64,000 nucleotides of DNA from Poecilobothrus nobilitatus (taxonomy: Eukaryota > Arthropoda > Insecta > Diptera > Dolichopodidae): contig OX352774.1 of the NCBI GenBank assembly GCA_947095535.1, forward strand, positions 111,107,996 through 111,171,995. Direction: 5' to 3'. Under the pieces are notes generated by a model. That model had not been told where the DNA came from. It saw only the letters and a program-made list of their open reading frames with translations, and did no database searches. This document shows, in pieces, positions 1 to 10,024 of the stretch. The stretch's first letter is position 1. Each line of letters opens with the position of its first letter. The position numbers and the translations under genes were made by a program.

Positions 1-212
1 GCAGACATATAAATAAACATTAAACATGTGCTGTTTTTTTTTCTACTTTTAAGATAAATAAAATTAAATTAAAAAAAAAATAAAATCTAAACTCATTTAT
101 ATAAACAAACATACACGCACACATAAACTCGTTAAAGGTAAAGCTACCCAATAAATTATGTTTAAAAAATATATAAAAATATATATATATATATATATAC
201 ATATATAAATAC
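1..212 (-). other. Start of the next intron of the spinophilin-like gene
   Basis: This stretch follows the donor at 212/211 and holds a TA microsatellite (about 171-206) and poly-A/T. No exon is visible before the window edge. Confidence 0.6.
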
Positions 213-1485
213 CTTGAACTCAACAATCTTTCAGCTTCATCAGCAGTCATTGCATCTGGTAAACTAGTTTGTTCTTTTTCACCAGTAGTTTCATCATCAT
301 TTTCACCATCACTTGCATCAGCAAATTGAACATCATCAATACCTTTAACATCTAATGGTGGACCGATTGGCAGTGGTGGTGGACGTAATGGTAATGTTGG
401 ACATTGATCTGAATATCTATGATATTCTAAATCATCTAAATCATCAAGATCATCATTTTCATCATTATCGTTTTTATTTAAAGTTTCTACCGTTGGAACT
501 TTTGTTACGGCTGATGTTGTTGTTGTTGTTATTGTTGTTACAGTATTTGTTTGTGTTCTGTAATTATTACTATTTGAATATTTTGTTGGAGATGAATAAT
601 CATTAATCCATTTTGGACTATTTGGTAATTCATTATCATTTTGATTTTGATTCTGAATTTGATGATGATGATGATTATTATGTTCACCAATTTTTGGTGA
701 AATTAATTGTCTACCATTATATGAAGAATTTGAATTATTTGAACAATTACTGCTATTATTATTGTTATTATTATTATTATTAGTATTATTATTGTTATTA
801 TTTGTTATTCCTGATGTTATTATTGTACCAGATGAATTTCTTTGATTATTTTCAATTGATTTTTTATCAAAAAATATATCTGATGGTGGTGGAATTTCTG
901 GTTTAATTTCTGCATATACAACTGATGATTTTTTACAATCGAATGCATTGGAATGAAAATTTGATTTTGGTATTTCTGTAGCTGTATGATAAAGTTCTGA
1001 TTCACCATAAATATGTTGACTTTCACTACCATCTGGATTAAGACGAAAACCAACATCAGCATAAGTTAAACTAGTTTTTTCTTCTTCTCCATCATCATGT
1101 AAATCTTTTTCATTATTTTTTAATTGTTGTTGTTTTTGTTGTTGTAAATACAATATATCTTGTGATTGTGATGAACCAATTTTAAATTCTTTTGATGGAC
1201 TTCTTTGTGGTGGAGATGGAATTATTGGTGCTGGTATATCATATATATATGCGGGTTTTAATTTAGCTTTAATTTCTGGTGATGGTTCATTAAAACCACC
1301 TTCATCTGATGTACTAACTGAACTAATTGTACTTGCTGGTCTTGAACCTAAACCAGCTGCTGGAATATTTACTGATATACTTGTTTTTTTACTTGTTGGT
1401 TTTGGATGTATTGATGCATATTGACTTGAATTATCATTGTCTGTTTTTTCTGGTGATGATGAATTTGATGTCTTTGGTGTTCGAC
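213..1485 (-). CDS. Spn: Spinophilin/neurabin-like protein, second coding exon (residues about 564-987, partial)
   Basis: This exon continues the protein begun at 54517. The intron before it ends TTTTAG at 1486, and the exon opens in phase 1, so A from the first exon plus GT here makes Ser and the frame reads SRTPKTSN onward. It contains an acidic, Ser/Pro-rich linker, a KPAYIYDIPAPIIPSPPQ segment, SLTYADVGFRLNPDGSES, long Asn runs (about 740-815), and near its end GIDDVQFADASDGENDDE and DAMTADEAERLLSS. The last two resemble the segment that precedes the PP1-docking region in fly spinophilin. The open frame has no in-frame ATG at its apparent start near 1153; that codon is TTG, and the frame is open well upstream to the acceptor. 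A donor at 212/211 (AAG|GTATTT) ends the exon in phase 2. The residues read past it (a Tyr/Ile run from TA repeats) are intronic. PDZ, PP1-binding and coiled-coil parts would lie beyond the left edge. Confidence 0.8.
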
Positions 1486-1626
1486 CTAAAATGAAATAAA
1501 AAAAAAATATGTATGTAAATATAATTGTTAAAAATATTTAAATAGAAAAAATTATAAATCAATAAATATACATTTTAATATAATAAAAAGGAAAGGTTAA
1601 ATTTTGTAACCTTTCAAAAAGAACAA

Positions 1627-2650
1627 CAAGTAGATGTAACAGTCGATGCAACCGACTTATTACTACCCTACACCTGAATAATTCGAATTAAATTAAAAAT
1701 CCATACGTTTTTTGGCAGCTGCTTGAACTTCTTCCCTTTTCATTCTTATTCAACTCGAATTTCAGAAACGTAAAATAGGTATCATCTTGGGATATGCTTG
1801 ACACCCTTGTAGAAAATTTCTAGTTTCTATCTTTATTAATTTCGAAGATATGCTTGTTAGCTCTTGGGAGGCGTGTGTCAGGTACGCGAATTGCCACTCC
1901 AATTCATCAAATCCATGTCAGCGACATAAATAAAACATGTCAGAACACCATGTTTTGTACTGTATTAAATTATTTGTACTAAATTTAAAGGTTATACTTT
2001 TGCTGGTTTTATGATCGTTTTAGATATGATCGTTTGCTCTTGTGCTCGTTCGGAAGTTTCTAAAATACGAACCAATGGTTCAAATTCTCTCAAATGTCAG
2101 TTTCCAATTTTACAGAAAAGGAAACATAAAAGAACACCCTTGTACTAAAAATAAAGGTTCTATCTTTGTTGGTTATGGTCTATGGAGATATACTCATTTG
2201 CTCTGAGGCTCGTTCGGAAGCTTTCAAGATCCGAACCCATGGATCAAATCCTCTCAAATTTCAGAGACATAAATCAAACATGAAGGTACAACATCATTGT
2301 ACCAAATTTTAAGGTTTTATCTTTGTTGATTTTTGAGATAATCTCGTTTGCTTCGGAATCATTCGGAAGCTTCTAGAATCCGAACCCATGGACCGATTTT
2401 ATCCAGATTCGAACTTAGACTTCTTTTCGTAATTAGTAACCTACTATATAAATTTCACCAACATAGCGCAACTAGTTTTTTAGTTATCGTGCGAACAGAA
2501 GGACGAACGGGCATCGTTAAATCGACTCAGGAGGTAATCCTGATTCAGAATATATATACATGTTCATATCTAACTCGCTTCCTTTTGGTGGTTACAAACT
2601 CTATACCAAAGTTAATATACCCTATAATTTAGGTGTAGGGTATAAAAACG
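1627..2650 (+). mobile_element. Helentron/DINE-like non-autonomous element, copy A (3 internal units)
   Basis: It begins with AAGTAGATGTAACAG and TACCCTACACCTGAA and ends with TTAGGTGTAGGGTATAAAAA, so the terminal motif ACCCTACACCT is inverted at the two ends. The interior holds about three tandem units, marked by (A)CCATGG near 2073, 2238 and 2388. The 3' block has GTTATCGTG, a short (GGAC)-like run, ATCGACTCAGGAGG and a terminal hairpin TATACCCTA...TAGGGTATA. Its architecture resembles fly DINE-1/DINE-TR (Helitron-related) elements. There is no coding capacity; the open frame at 2348-2632 is repeat DNA. Confidence 0.65.
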
Positions 2651-4823
2651 TTGGTTAGGAAAATTTCAATTTAAACAAAATCATCAAAAATATTGCATAT
2701 TTCTAGGGCTTTTTATGTGATATTAAATTTAATTATTTTGGAAGCCGTTCTAGTCAAATCGTACCATCTACAATAGGTTGAATAAAGTTTCTTCCAGCTT
2801 TACAAAAGACCATTTGCGTAAGAACTATTAGGTATAAATTATATTTATGTTTTTCAAATAATTGTATGTACTAATAATGTGCAACCTAAAAACGTTCATA
2901 ATTTATGAGTGAATGGACAACTCAATAAGTATGTAATTACGTATATTAAAATTTATTTTTATTTAATTTTTTTTTTTAAATTAATAAAATATTAAAATTA
3001 TATTTAGTGTGTTGTGTGCATTACTTTGATGTAAACTAAAAATATTAAATAAATTTTACTAATGATATTTTTACAATTCAATATACAAAGGTTTTTCAAA
3101 TAAATTTTTCATATTATATTTAAAACAGTCTTTTATTACATGGTTGTTATTTTTCCAGTAAAAAAAAAAAAAAAAACAAAGAAAAAATATTTTAATAAGA
3201 TTTTCTTTTGACAGTTTTCCAAAAAGAAAATTTCTTTAAAAATACATCTTTTGAAGTTTTTAATAATTTCATCAACTGAAAAAAAAAAAAGAAAAAGAAA
3301 TAAGTTAAATATATTACGACGTCATTACGATGACTCTTAGAATAACCATTTAGTCATACTTTTTTTTTTGTACGTAGAAAAAGAGGTCAAAGACATTTTT
3401 CTGTATTTTTAATTAGAAGAGAATGAAAGTGGAAAGTGGCGGGTAAAGTAAATTTTATCGACAATAATTTAGGTAAAACGTTTTTTAGATTAATTGGAAC
3501 AAAAATTATTTTTAGTGTCTTTTTTTTTTTTTTGTTTTTAAGTATTCCAAAACAAAAATATATATTATATATGTATTATGTATGTATATATACATAATTT
3601 TAATATATAATTAATATATAAGTGTATATTCGTATAATTTTTGAGAACATTTTATTTTAAAATTTTTAAATCATGGAAAATTTTTTTTTCAAATATATTT
3701 TTAATAATGTTTTTTTTTTTTGTTTTTTTTTTAATTTTTGACAGACGGATTTAATTTTTTTTTTTCATTTTTCAAAATTGGTCTGCTGTAGGTATAATGA
3801 TTTGATATTTAAATATTTAAATAAATATAATTAATTATTTTCTTTTTAAATACATGTACCTATCATTAAATAGAATTATGAAAAATATCACAATGACATG
3901 GAAGATCACACAAGTTTTTTTTATTAATTTTAATCCTTTAATTTCCACAAAAAATCATATAGGTGCAAATTGGAACTTCGTTATTGAATGGTGAAATGAA
4001 AGATAATGGTTTAATAAAATTTTACTTTGTTACTATATAGATGTAAAGAATACAAAAAAAATTATTATTTTAAATTTAGCACATTTCTGTTAGGTGGCCT
4101 AGGTATAATGGTGGACATTCACGACTATAAATTACTACTATACATTTCGTAGCATTTCCACTACATTTATATACTATGTATTTTAATATATGTATTAAAA
4201 TTTTGAAAAAATTTTTATTTATTTAAAAATATAAATATAAAAAAAAACTGATTTTGAAATTTTTTATAACCATTAAAAAAAATTACAAAACAAAATTACA
4301 AAAAATTACCACTTAATAAAGAGAATATTTTCATCCTTTTTAAAAAAATCTTTTTGATTTTTATTTTTAGATGAAAAACGTGGAATTAATTGAGGTCATA
4401 TGTCTAAATAAATGTCGCAAATATCTTAACACGAGTATTTTTTTTTCCTTTTTTATGTATATGTTTACATAATATTTAGTAAAGATAAAAGGCATTAAAA
4501 AAAATTGAGAAAGAAAGTGAAACTTTGAAATGATTATGATTAAACTTGACGTTTTAATCCTCAGTTCAAAAAAATAATACTAATGTTACAAGCATATTAA
4601 AGTGTATCTTTATCTAAACACAAAAGCTCGAATACATCAAACTCAGCTTGAATTTTCAAAAAAAAAAATTACGAATACCACTTAAGTTTTCATATGAATG
4701 AGATTTCAGTTCAAACTATCTCGAGGCGTAACTTCGGCGAGGTTATATTCATATAAATAATTGTCAAGTTATTTATAACTGTAGAAAATAAAATTATAAT
4801 AAATATTTGTTATATATGTATAT
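2651..4823. other. Intronic DNA without a recognised gene
   Basis: AT-rich DNA with poly-A/T runs and a TA-rich patch at about 3557-3625. I see no exon, RNA gene or clear repeat. Confidence 0.5.
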
Positions 4824-6098
4824 TAAACAAGTAAATGTAACAGTAAGTCGATGCAACCAACTTATTAATACCCTACACCTGAATAATTCGAATTAAATTA
4901 AAAATCCATAAGTGTTTTTGGTAGCTGCTTGAACTTCTTCCCTTTTCTGTCTTATTCAACTCGAATTTCAAGAACGTAAAAGACGCATCCGTTTGGGATA
5001 TGCTTGACACCCTTGTATAAAATTTTAAGTTTCTATCTTAATTATTTTCGAAGATTGGTAGTCCTTGGGAGATTTGTGTCAGCTACCCGAATTGCCACTC
5101 AATTCATCGAATCCATCTCAGGAACATTAAGAAAACTTGCCAGAACACCATTCTATTAAATTTAAAGGTTCTACTTTTGCTGGTTTTGGAGATATGCTCG
5201 TTGCTCTTGTGCTCGTCCGGAAGTTTCCAAAATACGAACCCATGGTTCAAATTTTTTCAAATGTCAGTTTCCAATTTTACAGAAAAGGAAACATAACAGA
5301 ACACCTTTGTACTAAAAATAAAAGTTCTATCTTTGTTGGTTGTGGAGATATACTCGTTTGCTCTGGGGCTCGTCCGGAAGCTTCCAAGATTTGAACCCAT
5401 GGACCAAATCCTCACAAATTTCAGAAACATAAATCAAACATGAAGGAACACCATTCTGCCTAATTTAAAGTTTACATCTTTGTTGCATTTGGAGATAATA
5501 TCATTTGCTCTGGTGCTCGTTCGGAAGCTTCCAAATCCAAACCCATGGACCAAATCCTCTTAAATTTCAGAGACTTAAATCGAACGGGAAGGAACATCAT
5601 TGTACAAAATTTAAAGGTTATATCTTTGTTGATTTTGGAGATAATCTCATTTGCTCTGGTGCTCGTTCGGAAGCTTCCAAAACCCAAACCCATGGACCAA
5701 ATCCTCTTAAATTTCAGAGACATAAATCGAACGGGAAAAACCATCATTGTACAAAATTTAAAGGTTCTATCTTTGTTGGTTTTGGAGATAATCTCGTTTG
5801 CTCCGGAATCATTCGGAAGCTTCCAGAATCCGAACCCATGGACGGATTTTGTCCAGATTCGAACTTAGCCTTCCTTTCGTAATTAGTAACCAACCATATA
5901 AATTTCATCAAGCTAACTTCATTAGTTTTTGAGTTATCGTGTAAACGGACGGACGGACATCGCTAAATCGACTCAGGAGGTGATCCTGATTCAGAATATA
6001 TATACATGTCCATATCTAGCTCGCTTCCTTTTGGTGGTTACAAACACCATACCAAAGTTAATATACCCTATACTTTAGGTGTAGGGTATAAAAAAAAC
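4824..6098 (+). mobile_element. Helentron/DINE-like non-autonomous element, copy B (5 internal units)
   Basis: Same family and orientation as the element at 1627-2650, with the same start (GTCGATGCAACC...ACCCTACACCTGAAT) and end (TTTAGGTGTAGGGTATAAAA). Internal tandem units are marked by CATGG at 5241, 5398, 5544, 5691 and 5838, a period of 146-157 bases. The 3' block includes GAGTTATCGTG, (GGAC)3, CTAAATCGACTCAGGAGG and a terminal hairpin. Open frames inside it (for example 5505-5882) arise because the repeated unit has frames without stops; they encode nothing recognisable. Confidence 0.7.
5160..5860 (+). repeat. Tandem array of about 147-bp units inside the Helentron-like element
   Basis: Successive units share GGAGATA(A/T)...CTCGTT(C)GGAAGCTTCCAAA...CCCATGG...AAATTTCAGAGACATAAATC. 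Spacing between CATGG markers is 157, 146, 147 and 147 bases. The shorter copy at 1.6-2.65 kb carries about three such units. Confidence 0.8.
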
Positions 6099-6343
6099 AG
6101 GAAATGATGACTTACTTAGAACAATTTTTCAAATTATTGTTTTCTATAAGAAACAAAAAAAAAAAACAAGAATAAAAAATATCGATTTGAAAATCAATTC
6201 AAGAATGAATCGGAAATTAAATTTCTGACAACCGGAAATTCCAATTTCAAACATCAAAACTAATAGTTTATTAAATTATATTTTAGTAGCATTTTAATTG
6301 ATTCTCGCGTATATTAACATATAAATTTGTTATTTACTATACT

Positions 6344-6382
6344 AGGCATTTATATGGTTGCAATTAGGCATTTATATGGTTG
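6344..6382 (+). repeat. Short tandem duplication, 22-bp period
   Basis: AGGCATTTATATGGTTG occurs at 6344 and again at 6366. Confidence 0.8.
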
Positions 6383-6807
6383 TGAACTACAAAATTCTGA
6401 ATTGAACCTATGATTCATCTATTTTATATAGTGACTGCTAAACCGCACATCAGATTGTCACCAAATTATGTGAAAACTTTTTTTGAAACTCCGACCGGAT
6501 TCAAGGATCCAGCAAGGATCGTCCTTTTTACACATTTTTAAACAAGACACGAAAGTGTAAATTTCTAAACTCAAAAATTTTTGTTTTATTACTAATCTTT
6601 TTAATTATAACGCCGTAATTAAAAACCAAAAATATTTTAACTACCTAACTATATTTTTTTTATTGGGGTGCATTTGATTTTGAAAAAGGACGTATGTAAT
6701 TTGAAAACGGACAAATTTGTAGTGAAAAGAGTATATATTATACAATTTTCTTAACTATATATATACAACGTTAACTTTCACATTGAGCAGGAGCTGATGA
6801 ACAGGAT

Positions 6808-6980
6808 AAGTTTTGTTCTCCCTCTAACCGTTTTTGAGATATGAAGAATATAAAAGTGTGTTATTTTAAATCACAGTAGTAAAGTGTGTTATTTTCAAAA
6901 GTGTGTTAACACATTTTATGTGTTATAACACTTTTTTCTATTCTTTATATCTCAAAAATGATTAGAGATGGAGAAAAAGT
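6808..6980. repeat. Imperfect inverted repeat (foldback)
   Basis: The left arm (about 6812-6862, CTCCCTCTAACC then TTTTTGAGATAT and AAAAGTGTG) is the inverse of the right arm (about 6921-6979, AACACTTTT then ATATCTCAAAAA and TAGAGATGGAGAA). The loop contains GTGTGTTATTTT repeats. It resembles a small foldback or MITE. Confidence 0.6.
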
Positions 6981-7019
6981 TATTAGATACTAATTATAGG
7001 GCTTGAAAAGTTATTTCGA

Positions 7020-7320
7020 AATATGCTATAAAATGTGCCACAAATACAGGGTGTTTCAAAAGAAAATTCAGTTTGAAACATAATTTTTTCATTTCAAATT
7101 ATTTTAAACCTTCATAACTTTGCAACTGTTGTGTATATTGCAGTATATCATTACTACACAAAAATTAAAGCTGACAACTTACTCTACAAAATGCATTTTG
7201 TATCTCTCTATAGCAAGCCGTTCAAAAGTTATAGATTTTTTTATGAAAAGCCGCTAAACCATCTTTAACCACTCCCCCTTTTTATCTCGAAAAGGGTCCA
7301 AAACAGACCCCCCCCCCCTT
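7020..7320. repeat. Unclassified repeat-like segment
   Basis: The segment has text such as GTTCAAAAGTTATAG, CACTCCCCCTTTTTATCTCG and a run of ten C, unlike its AT-rich surroundings. A segment near 41730-41960 has a similar style (ATAACTTTTGAACGG). It is probably old transposon sequence of unknown type; nothing coding is visible. Confidence 0.35.
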
Positions 7321-8975
7321 TAATTTTTTACTCTAAGCTAAAAAAAGACAAATTCAAGGTGAGTCATTACAAGATCATCGAACACAAAGTTCGGAACATT
7401 TTCTTATGTGATCAGATACAATTTTATTTCCATACAAAAACAAACCAAATAATTGAAAAACTTGGGATATTTTTTTTTTTATTTTATGAAAATACTATAA
7501 CTTAAATCACAATACAAAAAGAAAAAAATAAATAAAGGAAAAAAAACTTATAGAAACCATAATTTTAAAATATTAATACACATTATGACATGTTAATCAT
7601 CTTATTTATTATTTATTAAGACATTTTATTATTTTTGACTAAAATAAAATTTATATTAAAAAAAACAAACAAAAACAAAAAATTTTATACGTATATAAAT
7701 TTAATAGAGAATAAATTACTTTTAATAAAAAGTTGAAGGACCTTATTTAATAATGGTAGTTCATTAAGTTTTCAATACGGTAATTTATTATTGTGTTTTA
7801 ATAAAGATACAAAAAAAAAAAAAATACAAAAATAAATAAATAAAATAAAAGAAATTAATACAAACCTCGGCATGATATAAATCTTCGAATCTTTAAACAC
7901 ATATTATCCTTTAAGGTTTCGTTTTCCTTTTTTTATTCTTTTATTAAAGAGTTTTTTTTTTTTTTCTTTTGTAATTTTTTAATTTTATTCCTTTTTTAAT
8001 AATTTAAAAGTGTCTTTTAAAAATAAAAAAAAATAAAATGTTTTCTCTTAGCCTTATTTTGTTGTTTTTTTAAATATTGTCTGATTTACATTTTTGCGAA
8101 ATCAAAAACAAAACAAATATTTCTTTCTATTGAACGTACATTTGTATATATGTATGTTAATAAAAAGTAATATAAAAAAAATTATTAGCCTACACATTTC
8201 CGATTTATAAACACCATTTTCTTTATATTTTATATAAATTTATTGAATTGTATATAAGTTATATACGTATATGTATATGTAAGTATATTAAATAATAAAA
8301 GAAAATTTGCAAAAAAAAAAAAAAAAACAATTTTTCAAACTTAATGTACAATATTATAATATTAAATACATTTTTATATACAAAATAAATTTGTTTATTC
8401 AATAGATCACAAATAAAAAAAAAAAAATGTTTTTGTTGTTTCAGTGTAGTCGTGCAAAAAGATTTTTGTTTTTTTTTTTTTTTTTTTTAATGCATTGTTG
8501 GTATATTTTCATTTTAAACTTTTCATTTTTTTTGTTTTTTTTTTTAAAACATTTATTTAATTTTATTTTTGTTCCCTTTCAAATCAACACACAGTGTTTT
8601 TGTTTTTATTGGTTTTGTTTTTTTTTTTTTTACTGGTCGTCACATTTTCTAAAAAAGAAAATATATTTTTTCTATGTTGCTATCGTGAATGAATTTTCTT
8701 CCATTTTTGTTTTTTTTTTGTTTTTATTTTTCTTATTTCATTATAAATTTTCAAATAATTTTTGTTATATATCAAAATCTATTTTTAGTATAGAATTTTT
8801 ATAAAAACTAAACAGCACCAACGACAGATATTATAGACATTCTATGAATTAAATTATATTACAATATATATAAATGTACATATACAACCAATATTTATAT
8901 AGTATATACAGTAGAGTTGCAATAAATGTGAACTAGTTTTTTTTCTAAAAAAGTGTATTTAAATTATAAGGGACG
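7321..8975. other. Intronic DNA without a recognised gene
   Basis: Dominated by poly-A and poly-T runs. A 125-codon open frame at 8427-8804 is mostly Phe/Leu from poly-T and is not credible as a gene. Confidence 0.5.
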
Positions 8976-8977
8976 TA

Positions 8978-9180
8978 TGTTTTTTTTTGTTTTTTTTTTA
9001 ATGCATTTCTCTGCCACATAAATGTGGACAGGAAATTACACAGCTTTTCCTGTTCAAGCGTGGCTGTAAATGTCGTAAGGGGGACTAACTTTTACGACGT
9101 ATGTGGGATTCGAACCCAAACTCTCTCGGTATTTAAAGTGTATTTTATACACTCTTACCCACTAGGCCACTGACGCCCCA
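8978..9180 (-). mobile_element. tRNA-derived SINE, copy 1
   Basis: Read on the minus strand it has a tRNA-like head: an A-box-like TGGCCTAGTGGGTAAGAG, then a B-box GGGTTCGAATCCC. A constant body with TTACGACATTTACAGCCACGC and GGCAGAGAAATGCATT follows, ending in poly-A (poly-T on the plus strand). Possible GTATGT target duplication lies on both sides. Five other copies exist in the window. Confidence 0.85.
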
Positions 9181-9243
9181 TGTATGTTAATATATGTAAG
9201 TAGTTTAATTGATCGGTATTCATTTTATGTTGAAAATTGGTAT

Positions 9244-10000
9244 TAAAAAAATCATCTGTCTCCACCACAGGACCAACCGCTATTATACAAAAAATATAAT
9301 GCCAAAATTTATAGATTTTTTACATAATAATTTATATCCAAGCAAAATAACTTCTAATAATTTAACCTCATTTTTTTATACAATAACAATAATAGTATAG
9401 TAATACATAAGTATCTTTGCACATGATTTTTCTTTTCCATTCAAAAATATTAGAAGTAACAAATAATAAAAACTGTAAACAAATACAAAACAAAAATAAC
9501 ATTAATATAGAATCTGCTACCAAAAATTTTACAATTCGAATTTTGTGTCATCAACAAGAGAATAAATATACATAGATGATATATATAAGTATTTAGGGAT
9601 ATAAAAAAAAATTTGTTCGTATAAATTCATATGGCGTGTTGTAATATGTGTGAAATTTGGACTTAGAAAAAAAATAAAATTTAAAGTTATCGGATCAAAA
9701 AAAGTTCTATCGCAAAATTGTTGCTCTTTACTTGTGTAAGAATTTTTTTTTAATAATTTTTCTCATAATTAATTTCCGTTACGAAATATTCGTAAAAAAC
9801 TTAAAAATGATACTAGTAAACTATTACTTGTTCGATTTGCTCCAAAAGCTTATCAATCCGAGATATTTACGTCAAAATCTTAAATATGAAATCTCAATAA
9901 ATTCCGCTCAGTCGTTTAGGCTGTGCTACACGTGCCTACAGATCACGCTAAAAACAATGTACAGCCTTCTACGCACCGAAGTAGTGCATATTTGCATTTG
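9244..10000 (+). repeat. Dispersed 0.75-kb repeat, copy 1
   Basis: It is matched in reverse by 26187-26946. Shared blocks include TCTCCACCACAGGACC, AATGCCAAAATTTATAG, GTCATCAACAA, TTTGCTCCAAAAGCTTATC and AATTCCGCTCAGTCGTTTA, and an end block AGCCTTCT...GTAGTGCAT. Short frames in it are not conserved between the copies. Element class unknown. Confidence 0.75.
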
Positions 10001-10024
10001 GCTTTTGATATGGGAAAAATGACA

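Noticed and set aside
20..171. C-terminal Tyr/Ile/Phe-rich tail of the protein read past 213
   Set aside because: A splice donor at 212/211 precedes it and the residues come from TA repeats in the intron.
2348..2632. 94-codon open frame
   Set aside because: It lies in the 3' block of a Helentron-like element and is not kept open in the sister copy at 5820-6090.
5505..5882. 125-codon open frame
   Set aside because: It spans tandem units of a Helentron-like element; the protein is a repeat of the DNA unit and has no recognisable domain.
8427..8804. 125-codon Phe/Leu-rich open frame, looks like a membrane protein
   Set aside because: Made almost entirely of poly-T translation; no start context or homology.
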